Position numbers and translations under genes: made by a program
The notes under the pieces: model-generated
What the model was told of the DNA's origin: nothing
Databases searched by the model: none
The model's input: the letters and a program-made list of their open reading frames with translations, nothing else
Shown here: positions 44,312 to 53,183 of the stretch, one piece after another
Layout: every line of letters begins with the position of its first letter
How positions within the stretch are numbered: position 1 is the first letter of the stretch
From: JBFAPK01 sp040676675
GTDB taxonomy: Bacteria > Actinomycetota > Actinomycetes > Mycobacteriales > Micromonosporaceae
Assembly: GCF_040676675.1 (NCBI RefSeq)
Contig: NZ_JBFAPK010000034.1
Location: forward strand, 30,546-94,545
Reading direction: 5' to 3'
DNA: 64,000 nucleotides

Positions 44312-45700
44312 GTGAGCGAGCCGAACGGCCAGACCTTCGATGTCGTGATCCTCGGAGGTGGCAGCGGCGGCTACGCGGCCGCGCTCCGGGCCGCGCAACT
44401 CGACCTGTCGGTGGCGCTGATCGAAAAGGACAAGCTCGGCGGCACCTGCCTGCACCGGGGTTGCATCCCGACCAAGGCGCTGCTCCACGCCGGCGAGATC
44501 GCCGACCAGACCCGCGAGTCGGAGCAGTTCGGCGTGAAGGCCGAGCTGATCGGCGTCGACATGGCCGGTGTGAACAGCTACAAGGACGGGGTCGTCGCCC
44601 GCCTCTACAAGGGCCTCCAGGGCCTCGTGAAGGCTGCGAAGATCACTTACGTCGAGGGCACCGGCCGGCTGGTCGGGCCGGACGCGGTCGAGGTGGACGG
44701 CGTGCGGTACACCGGACGCAACATCATCCTCGCAACCGGTTCGTACTCGCGCAGCCTGCCGGGGATCGAGGTCGACGGCGAGCGGGTCCTCACCAGCGAG
44801 CACGCCCTGACGCTGGACCGGGTTCCCACCTCGGCCATCGTGCTCGGCGGCGGCGTCATCGGCGTCGAGTTCGCCAGCGCCTGGCGCTCCTTCGGCGCGG
44901 AGGTCACCGTGGTCGAGGCGCTGCCCCGGCTGGTGGCGGCCGAGGACGAGGAGTCCTCGAAGGCGCTGGAGCGGGCGTTCCGCAAGCGCGGCATCGGCTT
45001 CAAGACCGGCAAGCCGTTCGAGAAGGTCGAGCGGACCGACTCCGGCGTCCGGGTCACCATCGCCGGTGGCGAGACCCTCGAGGCCGAGCTGCTGCTGGTC
45101 GCGGTCGGTCGCGGCCCGACGACCGCCAACCTCGGGTACGAGGAGCAGGGCATCCGGCTCGACCGCGGCTTCGTCCTGACCGACGAGCGGCTGCGCACCG
45201 GCGTCGGGAACATCTTCGCGGTCGGCGACATCGTGCCCGGCCTGCAGCTGGCCCACCGCGGCTTCCAGCAGGGCATCTTCGTCGCCGAGGAGATCGCCGG
45301 GCGGAACCCGACCGCGATCGACGAGAACGGCATCCCGCGGGTCACCTACTCGGACCCGGAGCTGGCCTCCGTCGGCCTGACCGAGGCGAAGGCCAAGGAG
45401 AAGTACGGCGCCGACAAGGTGCAGACCTACAACTACCCGCTCGGCGGCAACGGCAAGAGCCAGATCCTCAAGACCAACGGCTTCGTGAAGCTGGTCCGGG
45501 TCTCCGACGGGCCGGTCGTCGGCGTACACATGGTGGGCGCCCGGGTCGGTGAGCTGATCGGCGAGGCGCAGCTCATCTTCAACTGGGAGGCGTACCCGGC
45601 CGAGGTGGCGCAGCTCGTGCACGCCCACCCGACGCAGAACGAGGCACTGGGCGAGGCGCACCTGGCCCTGGCGGGCAAGCCGCTGCACGCCCACGCCTGA
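44312..45700 (+). CDS. lpdA: Dihydrolipoyl dehydrogenase (E3)
   Basis: A 462-residue FAD flavoenzyme that reoxidises dihydrolipoyl groups of 2-oxoacid dehydrogenases and the glycine cleavage H protein. It shows FAD-binding GGGSGGYAAALRAAQL, the redox disulfide GGTCLHRGCIPTK (C46, C51), NAD-binding LGGGVIGVEFASAW and the C-terminal active-site HAHPTQNEALGE. The GTG at 44312 follows GGGAG. The leader 44116-44311 contains a CCGGCC hairpin but no recognisable riboswitch. sucB follows 72 nt downstream, so the two likely form the E2/E3 unit. Confidence 0.97.
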   Translation: MSEPNGQTFDVVILGGGSGGYAAALRAAQLDLSVALIEKDKLGGTCLHRGCIPTKALLHAGEIADQTRESEQFGVKAELIGVDMAGVNSYKDGVVARLYKGLQGLVKAAKITYVEGTGRLVGPDAVEVDGVRYTGRNIILATGSYSRSLPGIEVDGERVLTSEHALTLDRVPTSAIVLGGGVIGVEFASAWRSFGAEVTVVEALPRLVAAEDEESSKALERAFRKRGIGFKTGKPFEKVERTDSGVRVTIAGGETLEAELLLVAVGRGPTTANLGYEEQGIRLDRGFVLTDERLRTGVGNIFAVGDIVPGLQLAHRGFQQGIFVAEEIAGRNPTAIDENGIPRVTYSDPELASVGLTEAKAKEKYGADKVQTYNYPLGGNGKSQILKTNGFVKLVRVSDGPVVGVHMVGARVGELIGEAQLIFNWEAYPAEVAQLVHAHPTQNEALGEAHLALAGKPLHAHA

Positions 45701-45772
45701 CACACATTTTTTCCGCGGCGCCCGGCGGCAAGCGGGCGAGGATGGCACCAGGCCACGAAGGAGTCTTGAGAG

Positions 45773-47593
45773 ATGCCGGTATCGGTCACCATGCCACGGC
45801 TTGGCGAGAGCGTCACGGAGGGCACCGTCACGCGCTGGCTGAAGCAGGAGGGCGACCGGGTCGAGGTCGACGAGCCGCTGCTCGAGGTCTCGACCGACAA
45901 GGTCGACACCGAGATCCCCTCCCCCGCGGCCGGCGTGTTGAGCCGGATCGTGGTGAGCGAGGACGAGACCGCGGAGGTGGGCAGCGAGCTCGCCGTGATC
46001 GCGGGCGAGGACGAGGCGCCCGGCGGCGCGGCCCCGGCCCCGCAGGCGGAGGAGCAGGAGCCGGCTCCGCGGGCGGAGGCGCCCGCGCCGCAGCAGGCCC
46101 CCGCCCCGCAGGCGGAGGCGCCCGCGCCGCAGCAGGCCCCGGCCGCCGAGGGCGGCGCGGGCGGCACGGGTACGCCGGTGAAGATGCCGGCCCTCGGCGA
46201 GAGCGTCACCGAGGGTACGGTCACCCGCTGGCTCAAGGAGGTCGGCGACTCGGTCGAGGTCGACGAGCCGCTGCTGGAGGTCTCGACCGACAAGGTCGAC
46301 ACCGAGATCCCCTCCCCCGTCGCCGGCACCCTGCTGGAGATCAAGGTCCCGCAGGACGAGACCGCGCCGGTCGGCGCCGAGCTGGCCGTGATCGGTACGC
46401 CCGGCGCCGCGCCGACCGGGAAGCCCGCGCCGGCGCAGCCCGCGCCGCAGGCCGAGCCCGAGCCGGCCCCGCAGGCGGCCGCCCCGGCACCGAAGCCCGC
46501 CGAGCCGGCTCCCGCGCCGGCCGCGGGCGCGGGCTACGGCACCCCGGCCGCGCAGACCGAGCGGGCGGCCGAGCCGGCCCGCACCGAGCAGGCCGCGCAC
46601 CCGGCGGCCCCGCCGGCCCGCCCGGCCGCACCCGCGCCGCGGCAGACCAACGGCGAGGACGTGGCCGGGTACGTGACCCCGCTGGTCCGCAAGCTCGCCG
46701 CCGAGCACGGCGTGGATCTCGCCTCGGTCACCGGTACCGGCGTGGGTGGCCGGATCCGCAAGCAGGACGTGCTGGAGGCGGCCGAGAAGGCCAAGGCCGC
46801 CGCCGCGCGGCCGGCACCGGCCGCCGAGGCCAAGCCGGCGCCGGCCGCGAAGCCGCAGCCGAGCCCGATGCGGGGCCGCACCGACAAGCTGCCCCGGATC
46901 CGCCAGGTAATCGCCAAGCGGATGCACGAGTCGCTGCACGAGATGGCGCAGCTCACCACGGTCGTCGAGGTGGACGTCACCAAGGTGGCGCAGCTGCGGG
47001 CGCGGGCCAAGGACGACTTCCTGCAGCGGCACGGCGTGAAGCTGTCGTTCCTGCCGTTCTTCGCGCTGGCCGCCGTCGAGGCGCTGCAGACGTACCCGAT
47101 CATCAACGCGCGGATGGACCTCGACGCCGGGACGATCACGTACCCGGACGCGGAGCACCTGGGCCTCGCGGTCGACACCGAGCGGGGCCTGATGGTGCCG
47201 GTCATCCACAACGCGGGTGACCTGAACCTGGCCGGCCTCGCCCGCCGCATCGCCGACCTGGCGGAGCGGACGCGGTCGAACAAGATCAGCCCGGACGAGA
47301 TCGCCGGGGCGACCTTCACGCTGACCAACACCGGCAGCCGGGGGGCGCTCTTCGACACCCCGATCGTGCCGAGCCCGCAGGCCGCGATGCTCGGTACCGG
47401 CGCGGTGGTGAAGCGCCCGGTGGTCCTCACCGACCCGGACCTCGGCGAGGTGATCGTGCCTCGGTCGATGGTCTACCTCGCCCTGTCGTACGACCACCGG
47501 CAGATCGACGGCGCCGACGCGGCCCGCTTCCTCACCGCGGTGAAGGAGCGGCTGGAGGGCGGCAACTTCGAGGCCGAGCTCGGCCTGTCCTGA
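45773..47593 (+). CDS. sucB: 2-oxoglutarate dehydrogenase E2 (dihydrolipoamide acyltransferase), two lipoyl domains
   Basis: A 606-residue E2 core enzyme. Two N-terminal lipoyl domains (~2-77 and ~137-212) each have LLEVSTDKVDTEIPSP, with the lipoylated Lys at 43 and ~178. They are joined and followed by Ala/Pro/Gln-Glu linkers. A peripheral-subunit-binding domain (~297-335: YVTPLVRKLAAEHGVDL) precedes the catalytic domain ending DHRQIDGADAARF with catalytic His~575. Actinobacterial E2s of this type serve both pyruvate and 2-oxoglutarate dehydrogenases, so the exact complex is not certain. A GAAGGAG ribosome site precedes the ATG. E1 is not in the window. Confidence 0.95.
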   Translation: MPVSVTMPRLGESVTEGTVTRWLKQEGDRVEVDEPLLEVSTDKVDTEIPSPAAGVLSRIVVSEDETAEVGSELAVIAGEDEAPGGAAPAPQAEEQEPAPRAEAPAPQQAPAPQAEAPAPQQAPAAEGGAGGTGTPVKMPALGESVTEGTVTRWLKEVGDSVEVDEPLLEVSTDKVDTEIPSPVAGTLLEIKVPQDETAPVGAELAVIGTPGAAPTGKPAPAQPAPQAEPEPAPQAAAPAPKPAEPAPAPAAGAGYGTPAAQTERAAEPARTEQAAHPAAPPARPAAPAPRQTNGEDVAGYVTPLVRKLAAEHGVDLASVTGTGVGGRIRKQDVLEAAEKAKAAAARPAPAAEAKPAPAAKPQPSPMRGRTDKLPRIRQVIAKRMHESLHEMAQLTTVVEVDVTKVAQLRARAKDDFLQRHGVKLSFLPFFALAAVEALQTYPIINARMDLDAGTITYPDAEHLGLAVDTERGLMVPVIHNAGDLNLAGLARRIADLAERTRSNKISPDEIAGATFTLTNTGSRGALFDTPIVPSPQAAMLGTGAVVKRPVVLTDPDLGEVIVPRSMVYLALSYDHRQIDGADAARFLTAVKERLEGGNFEAELGLS

Positions 47594-47601
47594 CCCCGCC
47601 G

Positions 47602-47671
47602 CCTCGTCGATCTAGGGCAAATCTACGTGAGTTAATCTCCAATCACCGCGATTTGCCCTAGATCGACGAGG
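47602..47671. repeat. 70-bp hairpin with perfect 22-bp arms
   Basis: Arms 47602-47623 and 47650-47671 are exact complements. The 26-nt loop can pair further (GTGA with TCAC). It begins 8 nt after the sucB stop and ends directly at the stop codon of the convergent gene. The size and perfection exceed what termination needs; it may be a genome-wide repeat used as a bidirectional terminator. Confidence 0.75.
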
Positions 47672-48133
47672 TCAGGTGGGTGGGGGGCCGTAGACGGTCG
47701 GCCACTCCAGCCCGGACACGATGACGCGTACCGCCTCATCGACCGTGCCGCCCCCGGAGGCGGCGACGACCACCGTCGCCACGGGGGCGCGGGCGTACTC
47801 GGCCGGGTCGACCTCGGTGCTCAGCCGCAGCAGCCGGACCGCCTCCGGGTCCACCTCGGAGCGCTCGTCGAAGTCGTCGAGCTCGACCTCCAGCCGCGCC
47901 AGTACGGACCGGTGGCAGACCACGTCCACGGTGAGCCGCGTACCGTCGAGCCGCCGCTCCGCCCAGCCGTCCGCGCGCGCCAGGTACCAGACCCCGTCGC
48001 CCTCGTGGCAGGTCTCGCCGAGGCGCACCACGGCGCGGTCGCCGGGTGGTCCCAGCGGATCCACCGCGACCACGACCACCGGTTCCTCCGGGGCGTCCGG
48101 GTCCACGCCGGTACGCAACCGCACCTCCGCCAT
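47672..48133 (-). CDS. Hypothetical protein
   Basis: A 153-residue acidic protein, probably cytosolic (MAEVRLRTGVDPDAPEEPVV; later VWYLARADGWAERRLDG and VDVVCHRSVLARLEVEL). It is not recognised. A GGGAGGGAGG ribosome site fixes the ATG at 48133; the longer frame is low-complexity. Its stop codon abuts the 70-bp hairpin. The divergent neighbour is the TIGR01777 gene. Confidence 0.65.
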   Translation of the reverse strand: MAEVRLRTGVDPDAPEEPVVVVAVDPLGPPGDRAVVRLGETCHEGDGVWYLARADGWAERRLDGTRLTVDVVCHRSVLARLEVELDDFDERSEVDPEAVRLLRLSTEVDPAEYARAPVATVVVAASGGGTVDEAVRVIVSGLEWPTVYGPPPT

Positions 48134-48356
48134 CGCGGCCTCCCTCCCGCCCTCGGCGGCGCCAGTCGCGGTCGCCACCCGGCCACTTCCGCCCGAACGC
48201 TTCCCGCCCGAACGCTTCCCGCCCGGACGCGGCCGGCCGTCGCGGCCCCCCACCCGGCCACTTCCGGCCCGGGCGGGGCCGGCCGTCGCGAGCCTATCGG
48301 GGCGCCACGACCGCGAGCCGCGGGCTCCGGCCCGGCACGTCGGCGAAGATACCTAC

Positions 48357-49256
48357 ATGCGGATCCTGATCGCCGGCTCGTCCGGCTTCCTCGGCACGCG
48401 GCTGGGCGAGCGCCTCCGTACCTCCGGGCACGACGTCCTCCGGCTGGTGCGCCGCCCGCCGCGCGGTACGGGCGAGATCCGGTGGGACCCCGCCGCCGGG
48501 CAGCTCGACCCGGCCGCGCTCGTCGGCGTGGACGCCGTGGTCAACCTCGCGGGCGCGGGCATCGGCGACCGGCGTTGGTCCGAGGAGTACCGGAACCTGC
48601 TGCGCTCCAGCCGGGTCGACAGCACCCAGACGCTGGCCCGGGCCATGGCCGCCGTGCCCGCCGATAGCCGACCGGCCGCGCTGCTCAACGCCTCGGCCAT
48701 CGGCTGGTACGGCGACACCGGCGACCGCCCGGTGGAGGAGGACGCGCCGGCCGGCGAGGGCTTCCTGGCGGACCTCTGCCGGGTGTGGGAGGCCGCCACC
48801 GGGCCGGCCGAGGACGCCGGCGTACGGGTCGTCCGGCTGCGCAGCGGCTATCCGCTGCACCGGGACGGCGGCTATCTCAAGCCGCAGCTGCTGCCGTTCC
48901 GGCTCGGCGTCGGCGGCCCGCTCGGCGGCGGCCGGCAGTGGCTGCCGTGGATCTCGCTGGCCGACTGGCTGGCCGCCGTCGAGTTCCTGCTGGCCCGCGA
49001 GGACCTGGCCGGACCGGTCAACGTGGTCGGTCCGGCGCCGGCCACGAACCGGGAGTTCACCCGGGAGTTCGGCGCCGCGCTGCACCGCCCGGCGGTGTTC
49101 CCGGTGCCCGGCTTCGCGCTCAAGATCCTGCTCGGCGGGCTCGCCGTCGAGGCGCTGAGCAGCACTCGCGTCCTGCCCGGGGTGCTCTCCCGAGCGGGCT
49201 TCAGCTACCGGCACCCGGAGCTGCGCGCCGCCTTCCGGGCCGCGCTGCGGGAGTAG
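48357..49256 (+). CDS. TIGR01777-family NAD-dependent epimerase-like protein
   Basis: A 299-residue SDR-type protein. The nucleotide-binding start is MRILIAGSSGFLGTRLGERL. The family segments are VVNLAGAGIGDRRWSEEYR, NASAIGWYGDTGD and FRLGVGGPLGGGRQWLPWISLADW. The C-terminal part is the DUF1731 domain (HRPAVFPVPGFALKILLG). The TIGR01777 family is found throughout actinobacteria next to sucB/lipB; the substrate is unknown. The ATG at 48357 has GAAGAT six nucleotides upstream, a weak leaderless -10. Confidence 0.9.
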   Translation: MRILIAGSSGFLGTRLGERLRTSGHDVLRLVRRPPRGTGEIRWDPAAGQLDPAALVGVDAVVNLAGAGIGDRRWSEEYRNLLRSSRVDSTQTLARAMAAVPADSRPAALLNASAIGWYGDTGDRPVEEDAPAGEGFLADLCRVWEAATGPAEDAGVRVVRLRSGYPLHRDGGYLKPQLLPFRLGVGGPLGGGRQWLPWISLADWLAAVEFLLAREDLAGPVNVVGPAPATNREFTREFGAALHRPAVFPVPGFALKILLGGLAVEALSSTRVLPGVLSRAGFSYRHPELRAAFRAALRE

Positions 49257-49370
49257 CGGGCCGCCCCACGGGTGCGCCGCCCGCGAGGGACCAGTGGCCC
49301 GCGCGGGCAGCGCGCCGCGCGGCCAGCGCACCGCGGCCGACGGTTCGCGAGGCGAGCCCCGCGGACCGTG

Positions 49371-49410
49371 GGCGGGGCCCCGCGCGCCGCGAGCGACGGC
49401 GGGCCCCGCC
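49371..49410. terminator. Terminator hairpin between epimerase and phospholipase-like genes
   Basis: Perfect 10-bp arms (GGCGGGGCCC and complement) with a 20-nt loop; the genes converge. Confidence 0.55.
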
Positions 49411-49417
49411 GGTACCG

Positions 49418-50728
49418 CTACCCGAGTTCGGGCCGCTCCTGGTAGTCCGGCCGCAGCGTCGAGGTCGCCGCGCAGCTGGCGGTACCGCCGTTGGCCGCCG
49501 AGCGGATGCCCGGCGCGTCGCGTACGGTCCGGAAGTTCGCCCGGAACGCCTCGAAGACCGCGGTGTCCTCCAGTTGCAGCATGGTCTCGTCGGCCTGCCG
49601 CAGCGAGTTGTAGCTCAGGTTGTGGCTGCCGACGTAGGTGATGGTCCGGTCCGGTACGCCGTAGTACTTCCCCTCGATCTGCAGGTACTTGGAGTGGGTC
49701 CAGACCGGGTCGGGGTCCTTGCAGTAGTACCTGACCACGGGTCCGCCGTAGCCGCTGCTGGTGGAGCGCAGCAGGTTCTTCATGCTGGTGACCTCGGACG
49801 AGCTGGACGGGTCGTACCGCTCGACGACCTCCACGTAGCAGCCCTGGTTGTCCAGGTCCCACAGCTTGCTGGCGAGGTAGGTACGGCTGATGAAGGTCTG
49901 GTTGACCCGGATGATCGTGCGGTACGTGCCGTCCTGGGTGCCGACCCGGGTGTTGCCGGTGCAGGCCACGTTGTTCAGCGCGGTCATCACCGTGTCCTCG
50001 TTCGGGTCGTTGTACGGCTGCCCGTTGCTCTCCTGACGCGGGTAGAAGTGGATCTTCGCGTTGCCGGAGGTGACGGGGGCGCGGCCGGTGTCGTAGTAGT
50101 TGTTGTTGACCTTGCGGCCCTTGAGGTCGTCGAAGTAGCCGCTGTAGGCGTTGTAGATGCCGGTGTTGCCGACCAGCACCAGCGCCGCGTTCCAGCCGCG
50201 CAGCCCGTCCCGTCCCCGGTAGAGGTTGGCGGTCGACTGGACCACCACGTTGGTCGCGCCGAGTGTGCTGGAGAAGAGGAAGAACTTGTTGTGGTTCAGC
50301 GACGTGACGTCGCCGAGGGTGCGGTTGCCGATGCAGCCCCGGCCCTGCGGGCAGAAGAGGATCCACGAGGCCGCGCCCAGGTCGGTGCCGAGGGCGGTGA
50401 CCAGGGAGGCGTACGGCGCCGCCGCCGGATCGTTGTAGTCGAAGATCACCTGTACGTTGACGCCGCGACCCTTCGCCCGTACCAGCGCGTCGGGGACCGG
50501 GGTGTCCCCGGCGTAGAACATCGCCATCCGGATGCGCGACCCGGTCGGCGTGCCGTCGATCAGCTCGACCAGACGCGTCTGGATCGCCTGCTGCTCGGCG
50601 GCCGTGCCGAGGGGGTTGTTGAAGACGGCGCCGGTGGTGGGGGTCGCGGCCCGCGCCGGCCCGACCCCGACCGAGAGTCCGGCCAACACGCTCGCCCCCG
50701 CTAGCAAGAAAGAGATCATTTTCCGCAT
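49418..50728 (-). CDS. Secreted phospholipase-D-like protein
   Basis: A 436-residue exported enzyme. The signal peptide is MRKMISFLLAG...VGPARAAT (cleavage ~30). Two HKD-like motifs are present: HNKFFLFSS around residue 150 and HSKYLQIEG around residue 350, the latter followed by VGSHNLSYNSL. This is the PLD superfamily arrangement (two half-sites forming one active site). Several cysteines (FCPQGRGC, ACTG, NQGC, YYCKD) suggest disulfides in the extracellular protein. The substrate could be phospholipid or nucleic acid. The ATG at 50728 is preferred; GTG at 50746 and ATG at 50719 are alternatives. Confidence 0.85.
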   Translation of the reverse strand: MRKMISFLLAGASVLAGLSVGVGPARAATPTTGAVFNNPLGTAAEQQAIQTRLVELIDGTPTGSRIRMAMFYAGDTPVPDALVRAKGRGVNVQVIFDYNDPAAAPYASLVTALGTDLGAASWILFCPQGRGCIGNRTLGDVTSLNHNKFFLFSSTLGATNVVVQSTANLYRGRDGLRGWNAALVLVGNTGIYNAYSGYFDDLKGRKVNNNYYDTGRAPVTSGNAKIHFYPRQESNGQPYNDPNEDTVMTALNNVACTGNTRVGTQDGTYRTIIRVNQTFISRTYLASKLWDLDNQGCYVEVVERYDPSSSSEVTSMKNLLRSTSSGYGGPVVRYYCKDPDPVWTHSKYLQIEGKYYGVPDRTITYVGSHNLSYNSLRQADETMLQLEDTAVFEAFRANFRTVRDAPGIRSAANGGTASCAATSTLRPDYQERPELG

Positions 50729-50801
50729 GGCGCGGAACGGTATCACCGCCGTCGATACCCTGCCGCCCCCGTCCAGATGGCGGAGCCGACCGTTCGGACG
50801 G

Positions 50802-50841
50802 GCAGGGGCTCCCGCCGCCGGGCGGCGGCGGGAGCCCCTGC
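50802..50841 (-). terminator. Very strong terminator of the PHB-depolymerase-like gene
   Basis: Perfect 18-bp arms (50802-50819, 50824-50841) with a 4-nt loop, 54 nt beyond the stop codon. Confidence 0.75.
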
Positions 50842-50894
50842 TCCGACGCCCGGGGGTGGGGCGCCGTCGCCGCGTCCGTGGAGCGGGCGCCGGA

Positions 50895-52331
50895 TCAGCA
50901 GCCGACCACCCAGTAGCTCGGGCCGGTCTGCTTGAGCGTGCTGGTGTAGAAGGTGTTGTAGAGACCCATCTGCTGCCCCGAGCCGAGCGCGTACGCGTAC
51001 CCGCCCGAGGTGTAGGCGCGACCGGCCTGGACGTGCGCGTAGTTGCTGGCCGTGACGCAGACCGGGGCGGTACCGCCGGTGGTGGCCGAGACCGTGCCGG
51101 AACGGGCGCCCTCCACCCCGCCGGAGCCCACGGCGCTGACCGCGTACGAGTACGTGGTCGCCGCGGTGAGCCCGCTGTCGACGTAGGAGGTGCCGCCGAC
51201 CGGGGACGAGGTGACCCGGGTGCCGTTGCGGTAGACGTGGTAGCCGGTCGCCCCGCCGACCGCGTTCCAGCTCAACGAGACGGAGTTGGCGGTGGTACCG
51301 GTGACGGCGAGGCCGGTCGGCGCGGCCGGCGCTCCCGGTCCGGGGTCGCCGCCGCCCGATCCGTCGAGCCCGAAGAAGAGCGCGTCCCGGTACGCCGAGC
51401 AGATGGTGTCCAGGAAGTACGCTCCGGCGGTGCCGCACTGGTCGGCGCCGGAGCCCGGGTCGACCGGGGTGCCGTGCTGCATGCCGGAGACCCGGTAGAG
51501 GCGCACCGCGTCGTTGCCGTACACCTCCAGGCTGGTCCCGCCGGGCAGCGACGACGTGCTGGTGGGAGTCTGCGAGACGCCGAGGACGTTGGTCCACTGG
51601 TCCCGCGACTCCGTCGCGTTGGCCGGTACGACCGTGGTGTCGGAGGTGCCGTGCCAGATCGCCACCTTCGGCCGCGCCCCCGAGTAGCCGGGGTAGGCGG
51701 CGCGGACCAGGTCGCCCCACTGGGCCGGGGTCTTGTCGACGCCGCTGTACTGGCAGGTGCTGGTCGCGGCCGGGGGCGAGCAGCGGTACGGCAGTCCGGC
51801 GATCACGGAGCCGGCCGCGAAGGTGTCCGGGTAGGTCGCCAGCATCACCGAGGTCATCGCGCCGCCGGCGGAGAGGCCGCTGACGTAGACCCGGTTGGCG
51901 GCGGTACCGAAGTTGCTCTTCGCGTAGTCGACCATCTGCTTGATCGACAGCGCCTCGCCCTGGCCCCGGCTGATGTCGCCCTCGGTGAACCAGTTGAAGC
52001 AGGAGAGCGCCTGGTTGGCGCTCTTCTGCTCCGGCACGATCAGGGTGAACCGCCACTGGTCGGCGTACTTCCGCCAGCCGGAGTTGGTGAAGTAGGTGTT
52101 CGCGTTCTGGGTGCAGCCGTGCAGCAGCACCACGGCCGGCGCGCCGCTCGGCAGGTTGTCCGGCCGGTAGGCGTACATGGTCAGGTTGCCGGGGTTCGAG
52201 CCGAAGCTGGCGACCTGGGTGAGGCTGGCGGCCTGTGCGGGAGCGGCTCCGGTGAGCACGGCCGCGGCGAGCACGACGGGTACGGCGGCGGCTCTGGCGA
52301 GCCGGGCGAGGACAAGTGCGGATCGACGCAC
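50895..52331 (-). CDS. Secreted PHB depolymerase-family esterase with Fn3 and C-terminal binding domain
   Basis: A 478-residue exported serine hydrolase. The signal peptide ends near APAQAAS (~35). The esterase domain has the oxyanion region LLHGCTQNANTY, lipase box GLSAGG (Ser nucleophile), catalytic Asp in WHGTSDTTVVP and His in SGMQHGTPVD. A Gly/Pro linker leads to an Fn3 domain (~335-415: GLAVTGTTANSVSLSWNAV). A cysteine-flanked C-terminal module (CVTASNYAHVQAGRAY...YWVVGC) resembles the poly(hydroxybutyrate)-binding domain. It probably degrades extracellular PHB or related polyesters. The GTG follows AGGAGG. Confidence 0.9.
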   Translation of the reverse strand: MRRSALVLARLARAAAVPVVLAAAVLTGAAPAQAASLTQVASFGSNPGNLTMYAYRPDNLPSGAPAVVLLHGCTQNANTYFTNSGWRKYADQWRFTLIVPEQKSANQALSCFNWFTEGDISRGQGEALSIKQMVDYAKSNFGTAANRVYVSGLSAGGAMTSVMLATYPDTFAAGSVIAGLPYRCSPPAATSTCQYSGVDKTPAQWGDLVRAAYPGYSGARPKVAIWHGTSDTTVVPANATESRDQWTNVLGVSQTPTSTSSLPGGTSLEVYGNDAVRLYRVSGMQHGTPVDPGSGADQCGTAGAYFLDTICSAYRDALFFGLDGSGGGDPGPGAPAAPTGLAVTGTTANSVSLSWNAVGGATGYHVYRNGTRVTSSPVGGTSYVDSGLTAATTYSYAVSAVGSGGVEGARSGTVSATTGGTAPVCVTASNYAHVQAGRAYTSGGYAYALGSGQQMGLYNTFYTSTLKQTGPSYWVVGC

Positions 52332-52497
52332 GGTCGGCCTCCTGGTGGCAAGTGTGTGAGCAGAGTCACCCCCGAATTGCCGAGACGTTACGTCCGTATG
52401 ACGGAGTTAAGACATGGTCCGCGATCACACATTCGCCGCCGTCACCATGTGCCGCGCGGTCGGGGGTCCACATCGGAGCCCTCGGCGGATCCGTGGC

Positions 52498-53004
52498 TCA
52501 CAACCGGCGGCGCAGGCAGACCCGGGGCCAGCGGTCCAGCCCGAGCGCGGCCTCGTGCCGCCGGATCGCCCGCAGCCCCGGGCCGATCTCGCCGTCGGCC
52601 ATCACCTCGAAGCCGCACCGCGCGTAGTACGGGGCGTTCCACGGCACCTCGACGAAGGTGGTGAGGGTCAGCGCCGGCAGACCCTCCGCCGCCGCGTGTT
52701 CGGCGGCGTGGTCGAGCAGGCGGCGGCCGATCCCGCGCCGCGCGCTCGCCGGGTGCACCGAGACCTGCTCGACGTGCAGGTTGCCGTCGACGACCTCGGC
52801 GACCAGGTACGCCACCGGCCGGTCCGCCGCGTCCGTGGCGACCCAGGCCCGCCCCGCGCGCCGGTACCCGTCGAGCACGTCGAGCGGCAGCCCCTCGTCG
52901 CCGGCGATCTCCGGCATTCCCACGTCGCGGAACCAGCGCCCCGCCGCGACCTCGATCTCCCGCAGTACCGTCAGCTCCGCCTCGCGCGCGGCTCGGATCG
53001 ACAT
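52498..53004 (-). CDS. GNAT-family N-acetyltransferase
   Basis: A 168-residue acetyl-CoA-dependent transferase. The acetyl-CoA loop reads VSVHPASARRGIGRRLLDHA (motif A, Q/RxxGxG/A as RRGIGR), followed by LTLTTFVEVPWNAPYYARCGF (motif B). The substrate is unknown. The ATG at 53004 starts at the natural N-terminus MSIRAAREAEL; the frame upstream is open but unlike a protein. The 179-bp spacer to the regulator gene holds no convincing gene. Confidence 0.88.
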   Translation of the reverse strand: MSIRAAREAELTVLREIEVAAGRWFRDVGMPEIAGDEGLPLDVLDGYRRAGRAWVATDAADRPVAYLVAEVVDGNLHVEQVSVHPASARRGIGRRLLDHAAEHAAAEGLPALTLTTFVEVPWNAPYYARCGFEVMADGEIGPGLRAIRRHEAALGLDRWPRVCLRRRL

Positions 53005-53183
53005 CGCCGCATTCTGCCCGCGCCGCCACCGCGACCTCCACGGGTTTCCCGCCCGAGCCGGGCCACCCGCGCCGGAAGCGGGCCGCCCGGACGTCACCGC
53101 ACTCCAGGTGCTCGCCATGATCTCGGCGCTGCCGAACCAACCGGAGCGCGGCCCGACGATCGAGCCGTACCCGGACATCGTGC

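Noticed and set aside
43424..47497. 1,357-codon open frame antisense to pepA, lpdA and sucB
   Set aside because: The opposite strand encodes intact, well-characterised enzymes. The antisense translation is His/Arg/Gly/Val-rich without domain content.
47602..47671. Insertion-sequence end or MITE
   Set aside because: No target-site duplication was seen and no transposase is nearby. It is kept as a repeat/terminator rather than called mobile.
53005..53183. Possible small gene between the GNAT and regulator genes (either strand)
   Set aside because: Frames such as the one reading LQVLAMISALPNQPERGP on the + strand are open but lack a ribosome site, a clear start and any recognised family.
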